NCBI GenBank assembly: GCA_003282975.1
Contig: QBYD01000001.1
Coordinates: 1 to 64,000 of the forward strand
Direction of reading: 5' to 3'
Length of the DNA: 64,000 nt
From: Pelagibacteraceae bacterium AG-325-C10
GTDB taxonomy: Bacteria; Pseudomonadota; Alphaproteobacteria; Pelagibacterales; Pelagibacteraceae
Positions 1-10,215 of the stretch are shown in pieces. The position numbers and the translations under genes are program-made. Position 1 is the stretch's first letter, and every line of letters begins with the position of its first letter. The notes beneath the pieces are model-generated. The model searched no databases. It had not been told where the DNA came from and saw only the letters and a program-made list of their open reading frames with translations.

Positions 1-554
1 ACACACTTATTTTTCATATTCTTGATAAAAGGTAAAAATTGATCTCTTTGTAATCCATCTTTGTAAAGATCATTAATCTTTATGTTTGAAGAAAACAAAA
101 CTTTTATATTTTTATCAAAAATTTTTTTAAAAAGTATACCCAGAATCATTGCGTCAACAATATTGGTTACCTGAAATTCATCAAAGTAAATCAATTCGTA
201 ATTTTTTTTTAATCTATTTACAAATTTATCAATTATATTTTCTTTATCATTTCCTTTATTTTTGAAAGTGAAATCATGAAAGTTGATCATAAACTCATTG
301 AAATGTAATCTTTGTTTTGAGCAATTTAAGTAATTATAAAAAAAATTTAAAATCATAGTTTTTCCTACACCAACATCTCCTTGTAGATAAAAACCTGGTT
401 TAGAGTTTCTTTTGGAAAATATCTTTTTTAAAAAAGATTTATTAAAATTAAGATTATAAAATTGGTTAAGTTTTTCTATTAAATCTAATTGATTAAGATT
501 AATATCTAAACTATTTTTCGTACAATGATTTATAAATGATTTATTTAAATTCAT
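1..554 (-). CDS. zapE: AFG1/ZapE-family ATPase, C-terminus truncated by window edge
   Basis: Reverse-strand reading from ATG at 554 gives MNLNKSFINH...KPGFYLQGDVGVGKTMILNFFYN (Walker A) and ...YELIYFDEFQVTNIVDAMIL (Walker B, typical of AFG1/ZapE). Not in the ORF track because it runs off the window. Start overlaps the stop of the upstream gene (ATGA). Confidence 0.85.
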   Translation of the reverse strand, partial: MNLNKSFINHCTKNSLDINLNQLDLIEKLNQFYNLNFNKSFLKKIFSKRNSKPGFYLQGDVGVGKTMILNFFYNYLNCSKQRLHFNEFMINFHDFTFKNKGNDKENIIDKFVNRLKKNYELIYFDEFQVTNIVDAMILGILFKKIFDKNIKVLFSSNIKINDLYKDGLQRDQFLPFIKNMKNKC

Positions 555-979
555 TTTTTAGTTTTAAAATCTATACCGTATTCTGATCTTGGTCCCTTTC
601 GAAGACCAAATGGTCCTGAAATGAATATTGTTAGAGGTTTGGTGCCAGGCTCAAGATCTACTCTATGCAAGTTATTTGCAGATCTAAACCCAATATATCC
701 TGGTGGTCTCCAATATTTTCCTGTTTTTAGAGTCTCCCAATAACCGCCTCTTAATATTATAGTTATATAAGGAAAAGTATGATTATGAACACCTTCGCCA
801 TGATCATCTGCAAGCATTTCGTGAATTAAAATATTAAATGGGAACCATTTAGGACGATGCCTTAGAAGAACATAATACCTATTCATCCATGGTTTGGCTT
901 CATTAAATCTGGGGTGAGATGGTCCTCTATCTAAAACAACTTTTTTTCTTCCGATCTTATCTAATAATTTTAAGATCAT
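551..979 (-). CDS. Small cupin-like protein of unknown function
   Basis: 142 aa ORF with a cupin-like HNHTFPYITIILRGGYWE...HRVDLEPG pattern; tightly linked to neighbours. Confidence 0.7.
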   Translation of the reverse strand: MILKLLDKIGRKKVVLDRGPSHPRFNEAKPWMNRYYVLLRHRPKWFPFNILIHEMLADDHGEGVHNHTFPYITIILRGGYWETLKTGKYWRPPGYIGFRSANNLHRVDLEPGTKPLTIFISGPFGLRKGPRSEYGIDFKTKK

Positions 980-981
980 GG

Positions 982-2280
982 CTAATTATACTGAACAATT
1001 GATCCATTTCTTATTACAAACAAATTTTGATTAAAGATAAATGGTCTTGAAACAAAATCTCCAGAAACCTTTTCTATTGTTTTAATATTTCCAATACTTA
1101 AATCGGCTAAAATCATTTTTCCATCAGAATTTGTGAGATATAAAGTCGTATCATCGATTGCAAAACCAACTGGTTGAATATCTTTTCTTTTTTTAAGTTT
1201 ATAGCTCTTCAATAAATCAGTAACACGAATAATATTTCCTTTATTTTTTTCAATAGCTAATAAATAGCCATCCTCAGATACCGTAAAAATTAAATTTCCA
1301 GTTATTACAGGTGTAATGTTAGAGCTAATTTCATTTTTCCAGTTAATTATTCCATTTTTAAGATCAATTGAATAAAATTCATTTTTATTATTTGAAAAAT
1401 AAATAGAATTTCCATCAGAAACTAATTTTGAAACTTTAAAATTATAGGTTTCATTAATTATTGAGCTACTTTGTGTCGGTAACTGCCAGATTATTAATCC
1501 CGTTTCAATATCGGCTGCAGTTATATCACCGATTGAATTACTAAATACCACTAAATCGTCAACTATAATTAGAGATAATTTTGAATTAGAAATGGTAAAA
1601 GAATCTTCAGTTTTTAAGTTCCAACATTCATTGCCGGTTTTTATCTCATAACATCTTAAAGTATTTTTATAATCAATAACAAAAAAATTATCTTTATATT
1701 TTTTAATATCAGAATTAAAAGGGTAAGTATTATTTTTAGACCAATTTAATTCTCCTGAATTAATATTTATTGAATAATATTTTGCTACACTATCAGTAAC
1801 TAACAAATTTTCAGCATCTAATACAAAGTTTAATTTAGGTTTTTGCTTTTTTTCTGCTTTTGAATAATGGTTTTTTTTCCATAATACTTTTTTATTATTA
1901 TTGTACCTAATTATTGAACCTTTTTTATCAAAAAATATTAGACCATTTTCTAAAAAAACTGGTTTAAAATTTAACTGGTTAATCTCTTCAAATTTTCCAA
2001 ATTTATATGTGCCAATCTTTTTTAACAAACCACCATATTTTTGAGCGCCAAAATTATTTTTGTTATCTATAATTCTGCTGTTGGTTTTAATTTTCGTAAA
2101 ATCTAATTTTAGTTCTTGGTTAAACTCTGAGGAAATCTTTTTTTCTTCTGAAAAAACCTTTTTAATATTTTTTTCTGACTCTAAGTTTTTTTCTTTATTT
2201 TTCCAAATACGTGAATTTTCATTAAATGAACAATGATTTAATAAAATCAAGGATATTATTAAAATAATTACTCTAGTCAC
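982..2280 (-). CDS. bamB: PQQ/beta-propeller repeat protein, BamB-like
   Basis: 432 aa with N-terminal lipoprotein-like signal (IILIISLILLNHC) and repeated G-x-x-x-W motifs (GELNWSKN, GNECWNLK, GLIIWQLP, GIINWKNE). Adjacent to a YfgM-like gene, as in bamB loci. Confidence 0.75.
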   Translation of the reverse strand: MTRVIILIISLILLNHCSFNENSRIWKNKEKNLESEKNIKKVFSEEKKISSEFNQELKLDFTKIKTNSRIIDNKNNFGAQKYGGLLKKIGTYKFGKFEEINQLNFKPVFLENGLIFFDKKGSIIRYNNNKKVLWKKNHYSKAEKKQKPKLNFVLDAENLLVTDSVAKYYSININSGELNWSKNNTYPFNSDIKKYKDNFFVIDYKNTLRCYEIKTGNECWNLKTEDSFTISNSKLSLIIVDDLVVFSNSIGDITAADIETGLIIWQLPTQSSSIINETYNFKVSKLVSDGNSIYFSNNKNEFYSIDLKNGIINWKNEISSNITPVITGNLIFTVSEDGYLLAIEKNKGNIIRVTDLLKSYKLKKRKDIQPVGFAIDDTTLYLTNSDGKMILADLSIGNIKTIEKVSGDFVSRPFIFNQNLFVIRNGSIVQYN

Positions 2281-2917
2281 TCAAATCTCTGTTCAATCTT
2301 TTTTCAGCTTGTAATTTTATATCTGAATTAGGGTTCTCTAAACTGATGATTTGATTGAAAAACTCTTTTGATTTTTGCTTTTGATCTTTTGAATAGAAAA
2401 ACTCAGCCATCAGATACAATGCATGAGATCTCCACACACTTTTAGAATTGATTAATGGATTTAAAATATTTAGTAAATCACTTTCTTGAGCTTGATCAGC
2501 ATTAAATAATGCTTTTTTATAGATTACTAAATAATTTATTTCTTTGTCTAATGGTGTGTTTTCAATTAATAGATCAAAATACTCATTTATTTTTACACGA
2601 TCAGAAATAAGTTTTTTATCTAGAATAAAGTACAGTGATAATGGAGAATAAGTAGGATCTTTTTTATTTATAATCTCAACTAAATTTTTAATCGTGCTTT
2701 CTTTATTTTTATCTGAATGCATTAATGTCGTCGAATTAAATTTATTTGAAATTTCTATTTTTTGATTAGTTTTGTATTTATCAAAACTATATGCTGCTAT
2801 TAGAACAATTATTATAGCAAGCAAAATTAAAATAATTTTACTTTTATTTTTAACAAAAAAATTTCTTACTCTTTCGTTTCTTGTGTTGCTATTTATAATT
2901 GAAATTTCTTCATCCAT
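2273..2917 (-). CDS. YfgM-like tetratricopeptide membrane protein
   Basis: 214 aa with one N-terminal TM helix (IILILLAIIIVLIAAYSF) followed by TPR-like helices; overlaps the bamB-like gene. Confidence 0.65.
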   Translation of the reverse strand: MDEEISIINSNTRNERVRNFFVKNKSKIILILLAIIIVLIAAYSFDKYKTNQKIEISNKFNSTTLMHSDKNKESTIKNLVEIINKKDPTYSPLSLYFILDKKLISDRVKINEYFDLLIENTPLDKEINYLVIYKKALFNADQAQESDLLNILNPLINSKSVWRSHALYLMAEFFYSKDQKQKSKEFFNQIISLENPNSDIKLQAEKRLNRDLSD

Positions 2918-2919
2918 AA

Positions 2920-5589
2920 TTAAATCATATTTCTTAATACGTATTGAAGTATGCCTCCATTTTTATAGTATTCTAATTCATTTTTAGTATCAATTCTGCA
3001 TAAAGTTTTAATTTTTTTAATATCACCAGATGCATATTTGATTTCTAAACTTACCTCATCAGAAGGATTAACACCTTTTTCTAAACCAATAACACTAATT
3101 AATTCAGATCCAACTAAATTTAAATTTTTTCTATTAATGTTATCTTTAAATTGTAATGGTAAAATTCCCATTCCAATCAAATTAGACCTATGAATTCGTT
3201 CAAAGCTCTCAGCTATTACTGCTTTAACACCCAATAATTTAGTTCCTTTTGCGGCCCAGTCCCTTGAGGATCCTGTACCATATTCTTTTCCACCAATAAC
3301 GACTAAATCAGTTCCTCTTTTTTTATATTCCACAACAGCATCATATACAGGTAGCACTTTTTCTTCAGGATATAATTTTGTAAATCCACCTTCAGTTCCT
3401 GGAGCCATTTCATTTCTAATTCTAATATTTGCAAATGTTCCTCTCATCATTACTTCATGATTTCCTCTTCTTGATCCGTATGAATTATAATCCTTTGGTA
3501 GAATTTGGTGCTCCATAAAATATTCTCCAGTTGGGCTATCTTTTTGAATATTTCCTGCTGGCGATATGTGGTCTGTAGTAACCATATCTCCTAAAATTAA
3601 CAAAGGTCTTGCGTCTTTTATTGGTTTAAATCCCTCTGGTTGATCAGAAAGTTTATCAAAGAAAGGTGGTTTTTTTACATAAGTAGATCCTTCATCCCAA
3701 TTATAAATGCTACTTTCTTCAGTTTTAATTTTTTGCCATTGACTAGGTCCTTCAGAAACATTTGAATATCTTTGAATAAACATTTCAGCATTTAGAGATT
3801 GTTTTAAAGTATCTTCAATTTCTTCATTTGTTGGCCAAATATCTTTTAAATAAATATTATTTCCATCTTTATTTTTGCCTAGAGCATCTTTGTAAAGATC
3901 AAATTCCATATGACCTGCTAAAGCATAAGCAACTACTAATGGAGGCGAAGCTAAGTAATTAGCTTTAATATGAGGAGAAATTCTTCCCTCAAAATTTCTA
4001 TTTCCTGATAAAACTGATACTGCATATATATTCTCTTTTTGAATTGCATTAACAATATTTTCAGGTAGTGGACCTGAATTACCAATGCAAGTCGTACATC
4101 CATAACCCACTAAATTAAAACCAAGTTTATCAAGGTAGGTGTTTAATCCAGCTTTTTCTAAATAATCAGTAACTACTTGAGAGCCTGGTGCTAAGGAAGT
4201 CTTTACCCATGGCTTTACTTCTAATCCTAATTCAACAGCTTTTTTTGCAAGCAATCCAGCACCAATTAATACGTTAGGATTGGAAGTATTGGTGCAAGAA
4301 GTTATCGCTGCTATTAAAATTGAACCATCTTTAATTTCATAATCTGTATCTGAAACTTTTGAGATAGAATGATTTTTTCTACTTGTTGCTTCCTCAAAAA
4401 CTTTTTTAAATGAAGTTGCCGCCTCTGTTAATAAAACTTTATCTTGTGGTCTTTTAGGTCCTGAAATTGTAGGAACAACTGTAGACATATCTAAAGATAT
4501 GGTGTCTGTAAATTCTATCTCACTGCTTGCCCACAAGCCTTGTTCTTTTGCATATTTTTCAACAATATCGACTGTATGTTGATCTCTTCCTGAGAATTTT
4601 AAATACTTTAAAGTTTCGTCGTCTATAGGAAAAAATCCACATGTTGCTCCATACTCAGGTGCCATATTTGCAATTGTAGCTCTATCAGCTAATGTTAGAT
4701 TTTTTAATCCTTCTCCATAAAATTCAACAAATTTACCAACCACACCTTTGTCTCTTAACATTTTAACAACTGTCAAAACTAGATCTGTAGCTGTTGTACC
4801 TTCTGGCATTTTATTTTTTACTTCAAAACCAATAACTTCTGGAATTAGCATTGATATAGGTTGGCCTAACATTCCCGCTTCTGCTTCAATTCCACCAACA
4901 CCCCAACCTAATACGGACAATCCATTCACCATCGTTGTATGACTATCAGTGCCAACTAATGTATCTGGAAATAAATATTTTTCTCCTTCAAATTCTTCAG
5001 ACCAAACTACTTTTGAAAGATATTCTAAATTTACTTGGTGACAAATTCCTGTTCCTGGAGGAACTATTCTAAAGTTATTAAATGCTTGCTGCCCCCATTT
5101 TAAAAATGAATATCTCTCACCATTTCTTTCAAATTCAATATCTACATTTTTTTCAAATGAGTCTGAATTTGCTGATTTATCAACTTGTACTGAATGATCT
5201 ATGACCAAATCAACTGCTGACAATGGATTGATTGTATTTGGATCTTTATTTTTATCTTTTACAGCTTCTCTCATTGCGGCTAAGTCAGCAACTGCTGGAA
5301 TACCTGTATAATCTTGAAGTAAAACTCTTGCAGGTCGATATGCAATTTCAGTATTTGATTTTTTTGATTTTAACCATTCTTTAATTGAATTAATTTGGTT
5401 TTTGTTTACCGATAGATCATCTTCGTATCTTAAAAGATTTTCTAATAAAACTTTTAGCGACTTAGGAAGCTTAGAAATACCAGTTAGGCCATTTTGTTCT
5501 GCCTCTTTTAAAGAATAATATTTATAGTCTTTATTATCGATTGAGATATTTTTTAAAGAATTATACGAATTTTTTTTACCCGGTGTCAT
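2920..5589 (-). CDS. acnA: Aconitate hydratase A
   Basis: 889 aa; VGTDSHTTMVNGLSVLGWGVGGIEAEA, ITSCTNTSNP, GYGCTTCIGNSGPL and GKEYGTGSSRDWAAKG motifs. Confidence 0.97.
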   Translation of the reverse strand: MTPGKKNSYNSLKNISIDNKDYKYYSLKEAEQNGLTGISKLPKSLKVLLENLLRYEDDLSVNKNQINSIKEWLKSKKSNTEIAYRPARVLLQDYTGIPAVADLAAMREAVKDKNKDPNTINPLSAVDLVIDHSVQVDKSANSDSFEKNVDIEFERNGERYSFLKWGQQAFNNFRIVPPGTGICHQVNLEYLSKVVWSEEFEGEKYLFPDTLVGTDSHTTMVNGLSVLGWGVGGIEAEAGMLGQPISMLIPEVIGFEVKNKMPEGTTATDLVLTVVKMLRDKGVVGKFVEFYGEGLKNLTLADRATIANMAPEYGATCGFFPIDDETLKYLKFSGRDQHTVDIVEKYAKEQGLWASSEIEFTDTISLDMSTVVPTISGPKRPQDKVLLTEAATSFKKVFEEATSRKNHSISKVSDTDYEIKDGSILIAAITSCTNTSNPNVLIGAGLLAKKAVELGLEVKPWVKTSLAPGSQVVTDYLEKAGLNTYLDKLGFNLVGYGCTTCIGNSGPLPENIVNAIQKENIYAVSVLSGNRNFEGRISPHIKANYLASPPLVVAYALAGHMEFDLYKDALGKNKDGNNIYLKDIWPTNEEIEDTLKQSLNAEMFIQRYSNVSEGPSQWQKIKTEESSIYNWDEGSTYVKKPPFFDKLSDQPEGFKPIKDARPLLILGDMVTTDHISPAGNIQKDSPTGEYFMEHQILPKDYNSYGSRRGNHEVMMRGTFANIRIRNEMAPGTEGGFTKLYPEEKVLPVYDAVVEYKKRGTDLVVIGGKEYGTGSSRDWAAKGTKLLGVKAVIAESFERIHRSNLIGMGILPLQFKDNINRKNLNLVGSELISVIGLEKGVNPSDEVSLEIKYASGDIKKIKTLCRIDTKNELEYYKNGGILQYVLRNMI

Positions 5590-5590
5590 A

Positions 5591-6184
5591 TTATAAATAA
5601 AAAGTTATTATGCTTAACAAAAGAAGCAGTGACATAACATAATTAAAATAATTAATAAATTTCTGATTTGTCGCAAATTTCCTAAGAAATTTACCCATAA
5701 ATGTCCAAAGGGTAATACTTGTGACAGAAACAAGTAAAGCAAGAACAAGAATTTGAGTCGTATAATTCACAAAGTTTTCTCCTGGATTTATATATGTAGA
5801 AACAACAATTACTGCTGCAATCACTCCCTTTGGGTTTAAAAATTGAAAAATAAAAGTTTCTATAAATTTAACAGGATTTTTATTTTTGTTTTCTTGTTTT
5901 GTAGATCCTGAAAATGAAATCTTATAAGCTAAATAAATTAAAAATAATGTTCCAAGATATTTTAATATCTCTTGAATTAGTGGATATAGTTTAAATACAT
6001 TTATCAACCCTAAAGCTAAACATAATAAAAGAAAAGGGAATCCTAAAGTAACTCCAACAATATGCGGAAGTGTTCTTTTAATTCCATAATTAAATCCAGA
6101 ATAAAATGCTACAAAATTATTTGGTCCTGGCGTGAACGCAGCAACTATTCCGAACAACGTAATTGATAAAATTTCTGGGTGCAT
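5591..6184 (-). CDS. LysE/RhtB family transporter
   Basis: 197 aa; FTPGPNNFVAFYSGFNYGIKRTLPHIVGVTLGF and FQFLNPKGVIAAV motifs. Confidence 0.85.
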   Translation of the reverse strand: MHPEILSITLFGIVAAFTPGPNNFVAFYSGFNYGIKRTLPHIVGVTLGFPFLLLCLALGLINVFKLYPLIQEILKYLGTLFLIYLAYKISFSGSTKQENKNKNPVKFIETFIFQFLNPKGVIAAVIVVSTYINPGENFVNYTTQILVLALLVSVTSITLWTFMGKFLRKFATNQKFINYFNYVMSLLLLLSIITFYL

Positions 6185-6186
6185 TA

Positions 6187-6528
6187 TTAAGCAATTGGCA
6201 AACCATTCTCTGACTTTTGAGATGGATGAACTAATATTACTTTCCCTTCTTTATCTATTGATCCTAATATTAGTACTTGAGATACGACCCCAGCAATATT
6301 TTTTTCAGCAAAATTACACACTCCAATTACTTGTTTTCCTTTGAGATTTTCCTCATTGTAATAATGAGTAATTTGAGCAGATGATTGTTTAATTCCAATC
6401 TCTTCACCAAAGTCAACTTCAACAACTAGTGATGGTTTTCTAGCTTTTTCATTTTTCTTAACAGAGATAACTGTTCCAACACGAATGTCCACTTTGTCAA
6501 AAATATCATATGTAATTTGTTCTTTCAT
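6187..6528 (-). CDS. csaA: tRNA-binding domain protein, CsaA-like
   Basis: 113 aa; FDKVDIRVGTVISV ... KQSSAQITHYY ... GKQVIGVCNF OB-fold pattern of CsaA. Confidence 0.85.
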   Translation of the reverse strand: MKEQITYDIFDKVDIRVGTVISVKKNEKARKPSLVVEVDFGEEIGIKQSSAQITHYYNEENLKGKQVIGVCNFAEKNIAGVVSQVLILGSIDKEGKVILVHPSQKSENGLPIA

Positions 6529-6546
6529 ATAATTAATATATAATAG

Positions 6547-7746
6547 ATGAAAAATATGAGTACAGAAAATAATTCAGAACTTTTATATAATAATTCTATT
6601 AAAATTTTGACAGACCTAATTGGTTTTAGAACTATATCTGGTGAAGATAATACTGCTTTAATTGATTACTGTGATGATATCTTAAAAAAATTAGGAGCTA
6701 CTTCTTTTAGAACATATGATGATGAAAAAAAAAGAGTAAATCTATTTGCAACTCTTAAAGCTAAAAATTCAAATAATAAAAAACCAATAATTTTATCAGG
6801 TCATACTGATGTTGTTCCAGTTTCAAAAGGTTGGAGTTCAGATCCTTTTACTGCAACAATTAGAGAGGATAAATTATATGGAAGAGGTTCATGTGATATG
6901 AAAGGTTTTATTGCATGTGCTTTAGCTTATGCACCTATCTATTCTAAATCAAACTTAGATAGAGATATTCATTTTTCTTTTACATTTGATGAAGAAACAG
7001 CATGTATAGGAGCTCCTATATTAATTGAAGAATTAAAAAAAAGAAATATTAGAGATGGTATTTGTATCGTTGGAGAACCAACTAATATGAAAATTATTGA
7101 TGCACATAAAGGATGTTACGAATACACAACTTATTTTAAAGGTTTAGCAGGACATAGTTCTGCACCTCATAAAGGTGTAAGTGCGGTTGAATATGCATCA
7201 AGATATGTAAATAAATTGATTGAATTAAGAGAAAAACTTAAAGAGAGAGAGCCCAAAGACTCTATTTTTGATCCACCACATTCTACACTATCAATTGGTG
7301 GAGTATTTGGCGGAATAGCTCACAATGTAATAGCGGATAAATGTCATGTTAATTGGGAAACAAGACCTGTTGTAAAAGAGGATGGTGTATTTTTAAATCA
7401 GGAAATAGATAAATTCGCAAACGAAGTTTTGCTTCCAGATATGAAAAAAGTTTTTCCAGATGCTTCAATTAAAAAAATAATTATAGGTGAAATTATTGGA
7501 TTTGATAGAGAGAATAAATCAGATGCTTGTGAATTTATCTCAAGCTTAACTGGTGACAATTCAAGACAAGTTGTTTCCTTTGGAACAGAAGCAGGCTTGT
7601 ATCAAGAAATTGGAATTAGCACCGTTGTGTGTGGTCCTGGCTCAATTGAACAAGCTCATAAAATTGATGAGTTTATAGTTTTAGATGAACTAAAAAAATG
7701 TATTCATCTCTTAGATGGAATTAAAAATAAATCTATTACGAATTAA
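6547..7746 (+). CDS. argE: Acetylornithine deacetylase (M20 family)
   Basis: 399 aa; LSGHTDVVPV, YGRGSCDMKGFIA, DEETACIGA, GEPTNMKIIDAHKG motifs. Confidence 0.88.
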   Translation: MKNMSTENNSELLYNNSIKILTDLIGFRTISGEDNTALIDYCDDILKKLGATSFRTYDDEKKRVNLFATLKAKNSNNKKPIILSGHTDVVPVSKGWSSDPFTATIREDKLYGRGSCDMKGFIACALAYAPIYSKSNLDRDIHFSFTFDEETACIGAPILIEELKKRNIRDGICIVGEPTNMKIIDAHKGCYEYTTYFKGLAGHSSAPHKGVSAVEYASRYVNKLIELREKLKEREPKDSIFDPPHSTLSIGGVFGGIAHNVIADKCHVNWETRPVVKEDGVFLNQEIDKFANEVLLPDMKKVFPDASIKKIIIGEIIGFDRENKSDACEFISSLTGDNSRQVVSFGTEAGLYQEIGISTVVCGPGSIEQAHKIDEFIVLDELKKCIHLLDGIKNKSITN

Positions 7747-9179
7747 TCGTTCCAACCACTAACAGCTTTTACCTCTAGGAATTCCTCTAGACCAAGTTTA
7801 CCAGCTTCACGACCAATACCTGAATGTTTATATCCACCAAAAGGTGCATCTGGTGCTAATCCAGCGCCATTAATATCAACCATTCCAGATCTTAGTCTTC
7901 TTGCAACTCTATTAGCTTTTTCTTGATCTTGAGTTTGGATGAAATTTAAAAGTCCATAGGGAGTATCATTTGCAATTGCAATTGCTTCTTCCTCAGTTTC
8001 AAATGGTATAATCGACAACACAGGTCCAAAAATTTCAGTTCTTGCAATCTGCATTTGATTATTTACATCTGCAAAAGCTGTCGGTTTTACAAAATATCCT
8101 TTATCTAAACCATCCGGTTTACCAGTTCCACCAGCAACTAATTTTGCTCCCTCATCAATTCCAACTTGAATTAATGATTGAATTTTATCAAATTGAGTTT
8201 TCGATACTACCGGTCCAATGTGATCACCTTCTTTAGTTGCAACATCAACTTTCATTGAGTTAGCAAAGTTTTTTACTCTTTCAACTGTCTCGTCATAAAT
8301 AGATTTTTCGACTAACATTCTCGTTGGGGCGTTACATGATTGTCCCGTATTCCTAAAACATCTTAAAGCACCTCTTTCAACTGCCTCTGCATCAGCATCT
8401 TTAAAGATTATATTGGCACCCTTTCCTCCTAATTCTAAACTTACTCTTTTAAAATCATTCGCTGCATTTTGTGATATTAAAGCTCCTGCTCTTGTAGATC
8501 CTGTAAATGAAATCATATTTACATCTGGGTGACTTGTTAAAGCATTTCCTGTCACAGCTCCATCTCCATTCACTAAATTAAAAACACCTTTTGGTAATTT
8601 TATTTCATCAATCATTTCAGCTAATATCATTGATGATAATGGAGCAATCTCAGAAGGTTTAAGCACCATTGTACAACCAGCAGCAATTGCTGGGATTACT
8701 TTTAAACATGTTTGGTTCATTGGCCAATTCCAAGGTGTAATTAAAGCACAAACACCTTTTGGCTCATGTAAAATATTATTATTAGGAGCATGATCACCTA
8801 AAATTTTTTCAAAAGTGTATTCTTTTAAAACTTTAATGTATGATTTGATGTGACTAGCGCCGGTTCCAGCTTGTAGCTGAGTTGAAAAATCAATTGGTGC
8901 TCCCATTTCTAAAGATATAGCTTTAGCCATATCTGCCCATCTTTTTTTATAAAGATCATATAAAGCTTCAAGATATTTTAATCTTTCTTCTTTTGAGGAA
9001 AATGCCCAAGTTTCAAAAGCTTTAGTTGCTGCACTTACTGCATCATTGACATCTTCAGCTCCTCCTAAAGAAATCACTGCACACTCTTCTTCTGTTGAAG
9101 GATCAATTACTTTAATGTCATTAGGTTTTTTTGGAGAAACCCACTCTCCATTTATATAAAAATTTTTTTTATCTAACAT
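7743..9179 (-). CDS. NAD(P)-dependent aldehyde dehydrogenase family protein
   Basis: 478 aa; ITPWNWPMNQ, FTGSTRAGALIS, SLELGGKGANIIF, GQSCNAPTRMLV motifs. Confidence 0.92.
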   Translation of the reverse strand: MLDKKNFYINGEWVSPKKPNDIKVIDPSTEEECAVISLGGAEDVNDAVSAATKAFETWAFSSKEERLKYLEALYDLYKKRWADMAKAISLEMGAPIDFSTQLQAGTGASHIKSYIKVLKEYTFEKILGDHAPNNNILHEPKGVCALITPWNWPMNQTCLKVIPAIAAGCTMVLKPSEIAPLSSMILAEMIDEIKLPKGVFNLVNGDGAVTGNALTSHPDVNMISFTGSTRAGALISQNAANDFKRVSLELGGKGANIIFKDADAEAVERGALRCFRNTGQSCNAPTRMLVEKSIYDETVERVKNFANSMKVDVATKEGDHIGPVVSKTQFDKIQSLIQVGIDEGAKLVAGGTGKPDGLDKGYFVKPTAFADVNNQMQIARTEIFGPVLSIIPFETEEEAIAIANDTPYGLLNFIQTQDQEKANRVARRLRSGMVDINGAGLAPDAPFGGYKHSGIGREAGKLGLEEFLEVKAVSGWND

Positions 9180-9199
9180 TTCTTATAACTATCCTTTCT

Positions 9200-10159
9200 T
9201 TATGATTTTGCAAATAAATTTGTAAGTTCGTAAACTATTGTTGCAGCTGCAAGTGAGGTTACCTCTGCATGATCGTAAGCAGGTGAAACTTCGACCACAT
9301 CAGCAGAAACAAGATTTAATCCTGACAGACCTCTTAAAACATTAACCATTTCTCTTGTTGTCATACCTGCAATTTCTGGTGTCCCCGTTCCAGGCGCAAA
9401 AGCTGGATCAAGAACATCAATATCAATTGATAAATATAAGGGATTATCACCTACTCTTTTTTTAATTCTTTCAGCAATTTTATCAGTTCCCTCTGTTTGA
9501 AATTCATCGCAATGAATTATCTTGAATCCAAAACTTTCATCATTTTTAATATCATCTCTACTATAAAGTGGACCTCTAATACCAACATGCATTGAAGCGT
9601 CATCTAAAAATAATCCCTCTTCTCTAGCTCTTCTAAAAGGAGTTCCGTGTGTATAAGGAGCACCAAAATAAGTATCCCAAGTGTCTAGATGTGCATCAAA
9701 ATGAACTAATGAAACTGGTCCGTTACATTTTTTATTAATTGCTCTTAATAATGGCACTGCAATAGTGTGATCGCCACCTAGGCTAATTATTCCACCCACT
9801 TTATTAAGTAAATCTGTTGCCCCAACTTCAATTTGTTTTATGGCTTCATCAATACTAAATGGATTGCAAGTAATATCACCCGCATCTGCTACTTGTTGAA
9901 CTTTAAAAGGCTCAACATCATAACTTGGATGATAATTAGTTCTTAGGTGTCTTGAAGCTTGTCGGATACTTTGTGGTCCAAATCTTGCACCAGGTCTGTA
10001 ACTTGTACCGGCATCAAATGGCACACCTACTATTGCAACATCACAGCTTTCAACATCTCTTAGCTCTGGTAATCTTGCAAATGTTGACGGGCCTGCAAAT
10101 CTTGGAACTTTCGTTCCACTTACAGGTTGAACTGGATTTTTATTACGTTCTTTTTTCAT
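9200..10159 (-). CDS. Agmatinase/ureohydrolase family protein
   Basis: 319 aa; GGDHTI, HFDAHLDTWD, SIDIDVLDPAFAPGTGTPE metal-binding motifs. Substrate not assignable from sequence alone. Confidence 0.9.
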   Translation of the reverse strand: MKKERNKNPVQPVSGTKVPRFAGPSTFARLPELRDVESCDVAIVGVPFDAGTSYRPGARFGPQSIRQASRHLRTNYHPSYDVEPFKVQQVADAGDITCNPFSIDEAIKQIEVGATDLLNKVGGIISLGGDHTIAVPLLRAINKKCNGPVSLVHFDAHLDTWDTYFGAPYTHGTPFRRAREEGLFLDDASMHVGIRGPLYSRDDIKNDESFGFKIIHCDEFQTEGTDKIAERIKKRVGDNPLYLSIDIDVLDPAFAPGTGTPEIAGMTTREMVNVLRGLSGLNLVSADVVEVSPAYDHAEVTSLAAATIVYELTNLFAKS

Positions 10160-10215
10160 TTATAAACAAAATGTACCACATTCTTTTTAAATCTAATATC
10201 ATCTAAATTATATTT

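Noticed and set aside
2772-2987. Plus-strand 71-aa ORF
   Set aside because: Antisense to the YfgM-like gene and extending into acnA; low-complexity hydrophobic translation of AT-rich DNA, no domain.
4748-4942. Plus-strand 64-aa ORF
   Set aside because: Lies entirely antisense within acnA; no recognisable features.
6132-6344. Plus-strand 70-aa ORF
   Set aside because: Antisense to the LysE and CsaA genes; frame artefact.
8042-8236. Plus-strand 64-aa ORF
   Set aside because: Antisense within the aldehyde dehydrogenase gene.
9952-10206. Plus-strand 84-aa ORF
   Set aside because: Antisense to the agmatinase-family gene; biased His/Leu/Gln composition typical of shadow ORFs.
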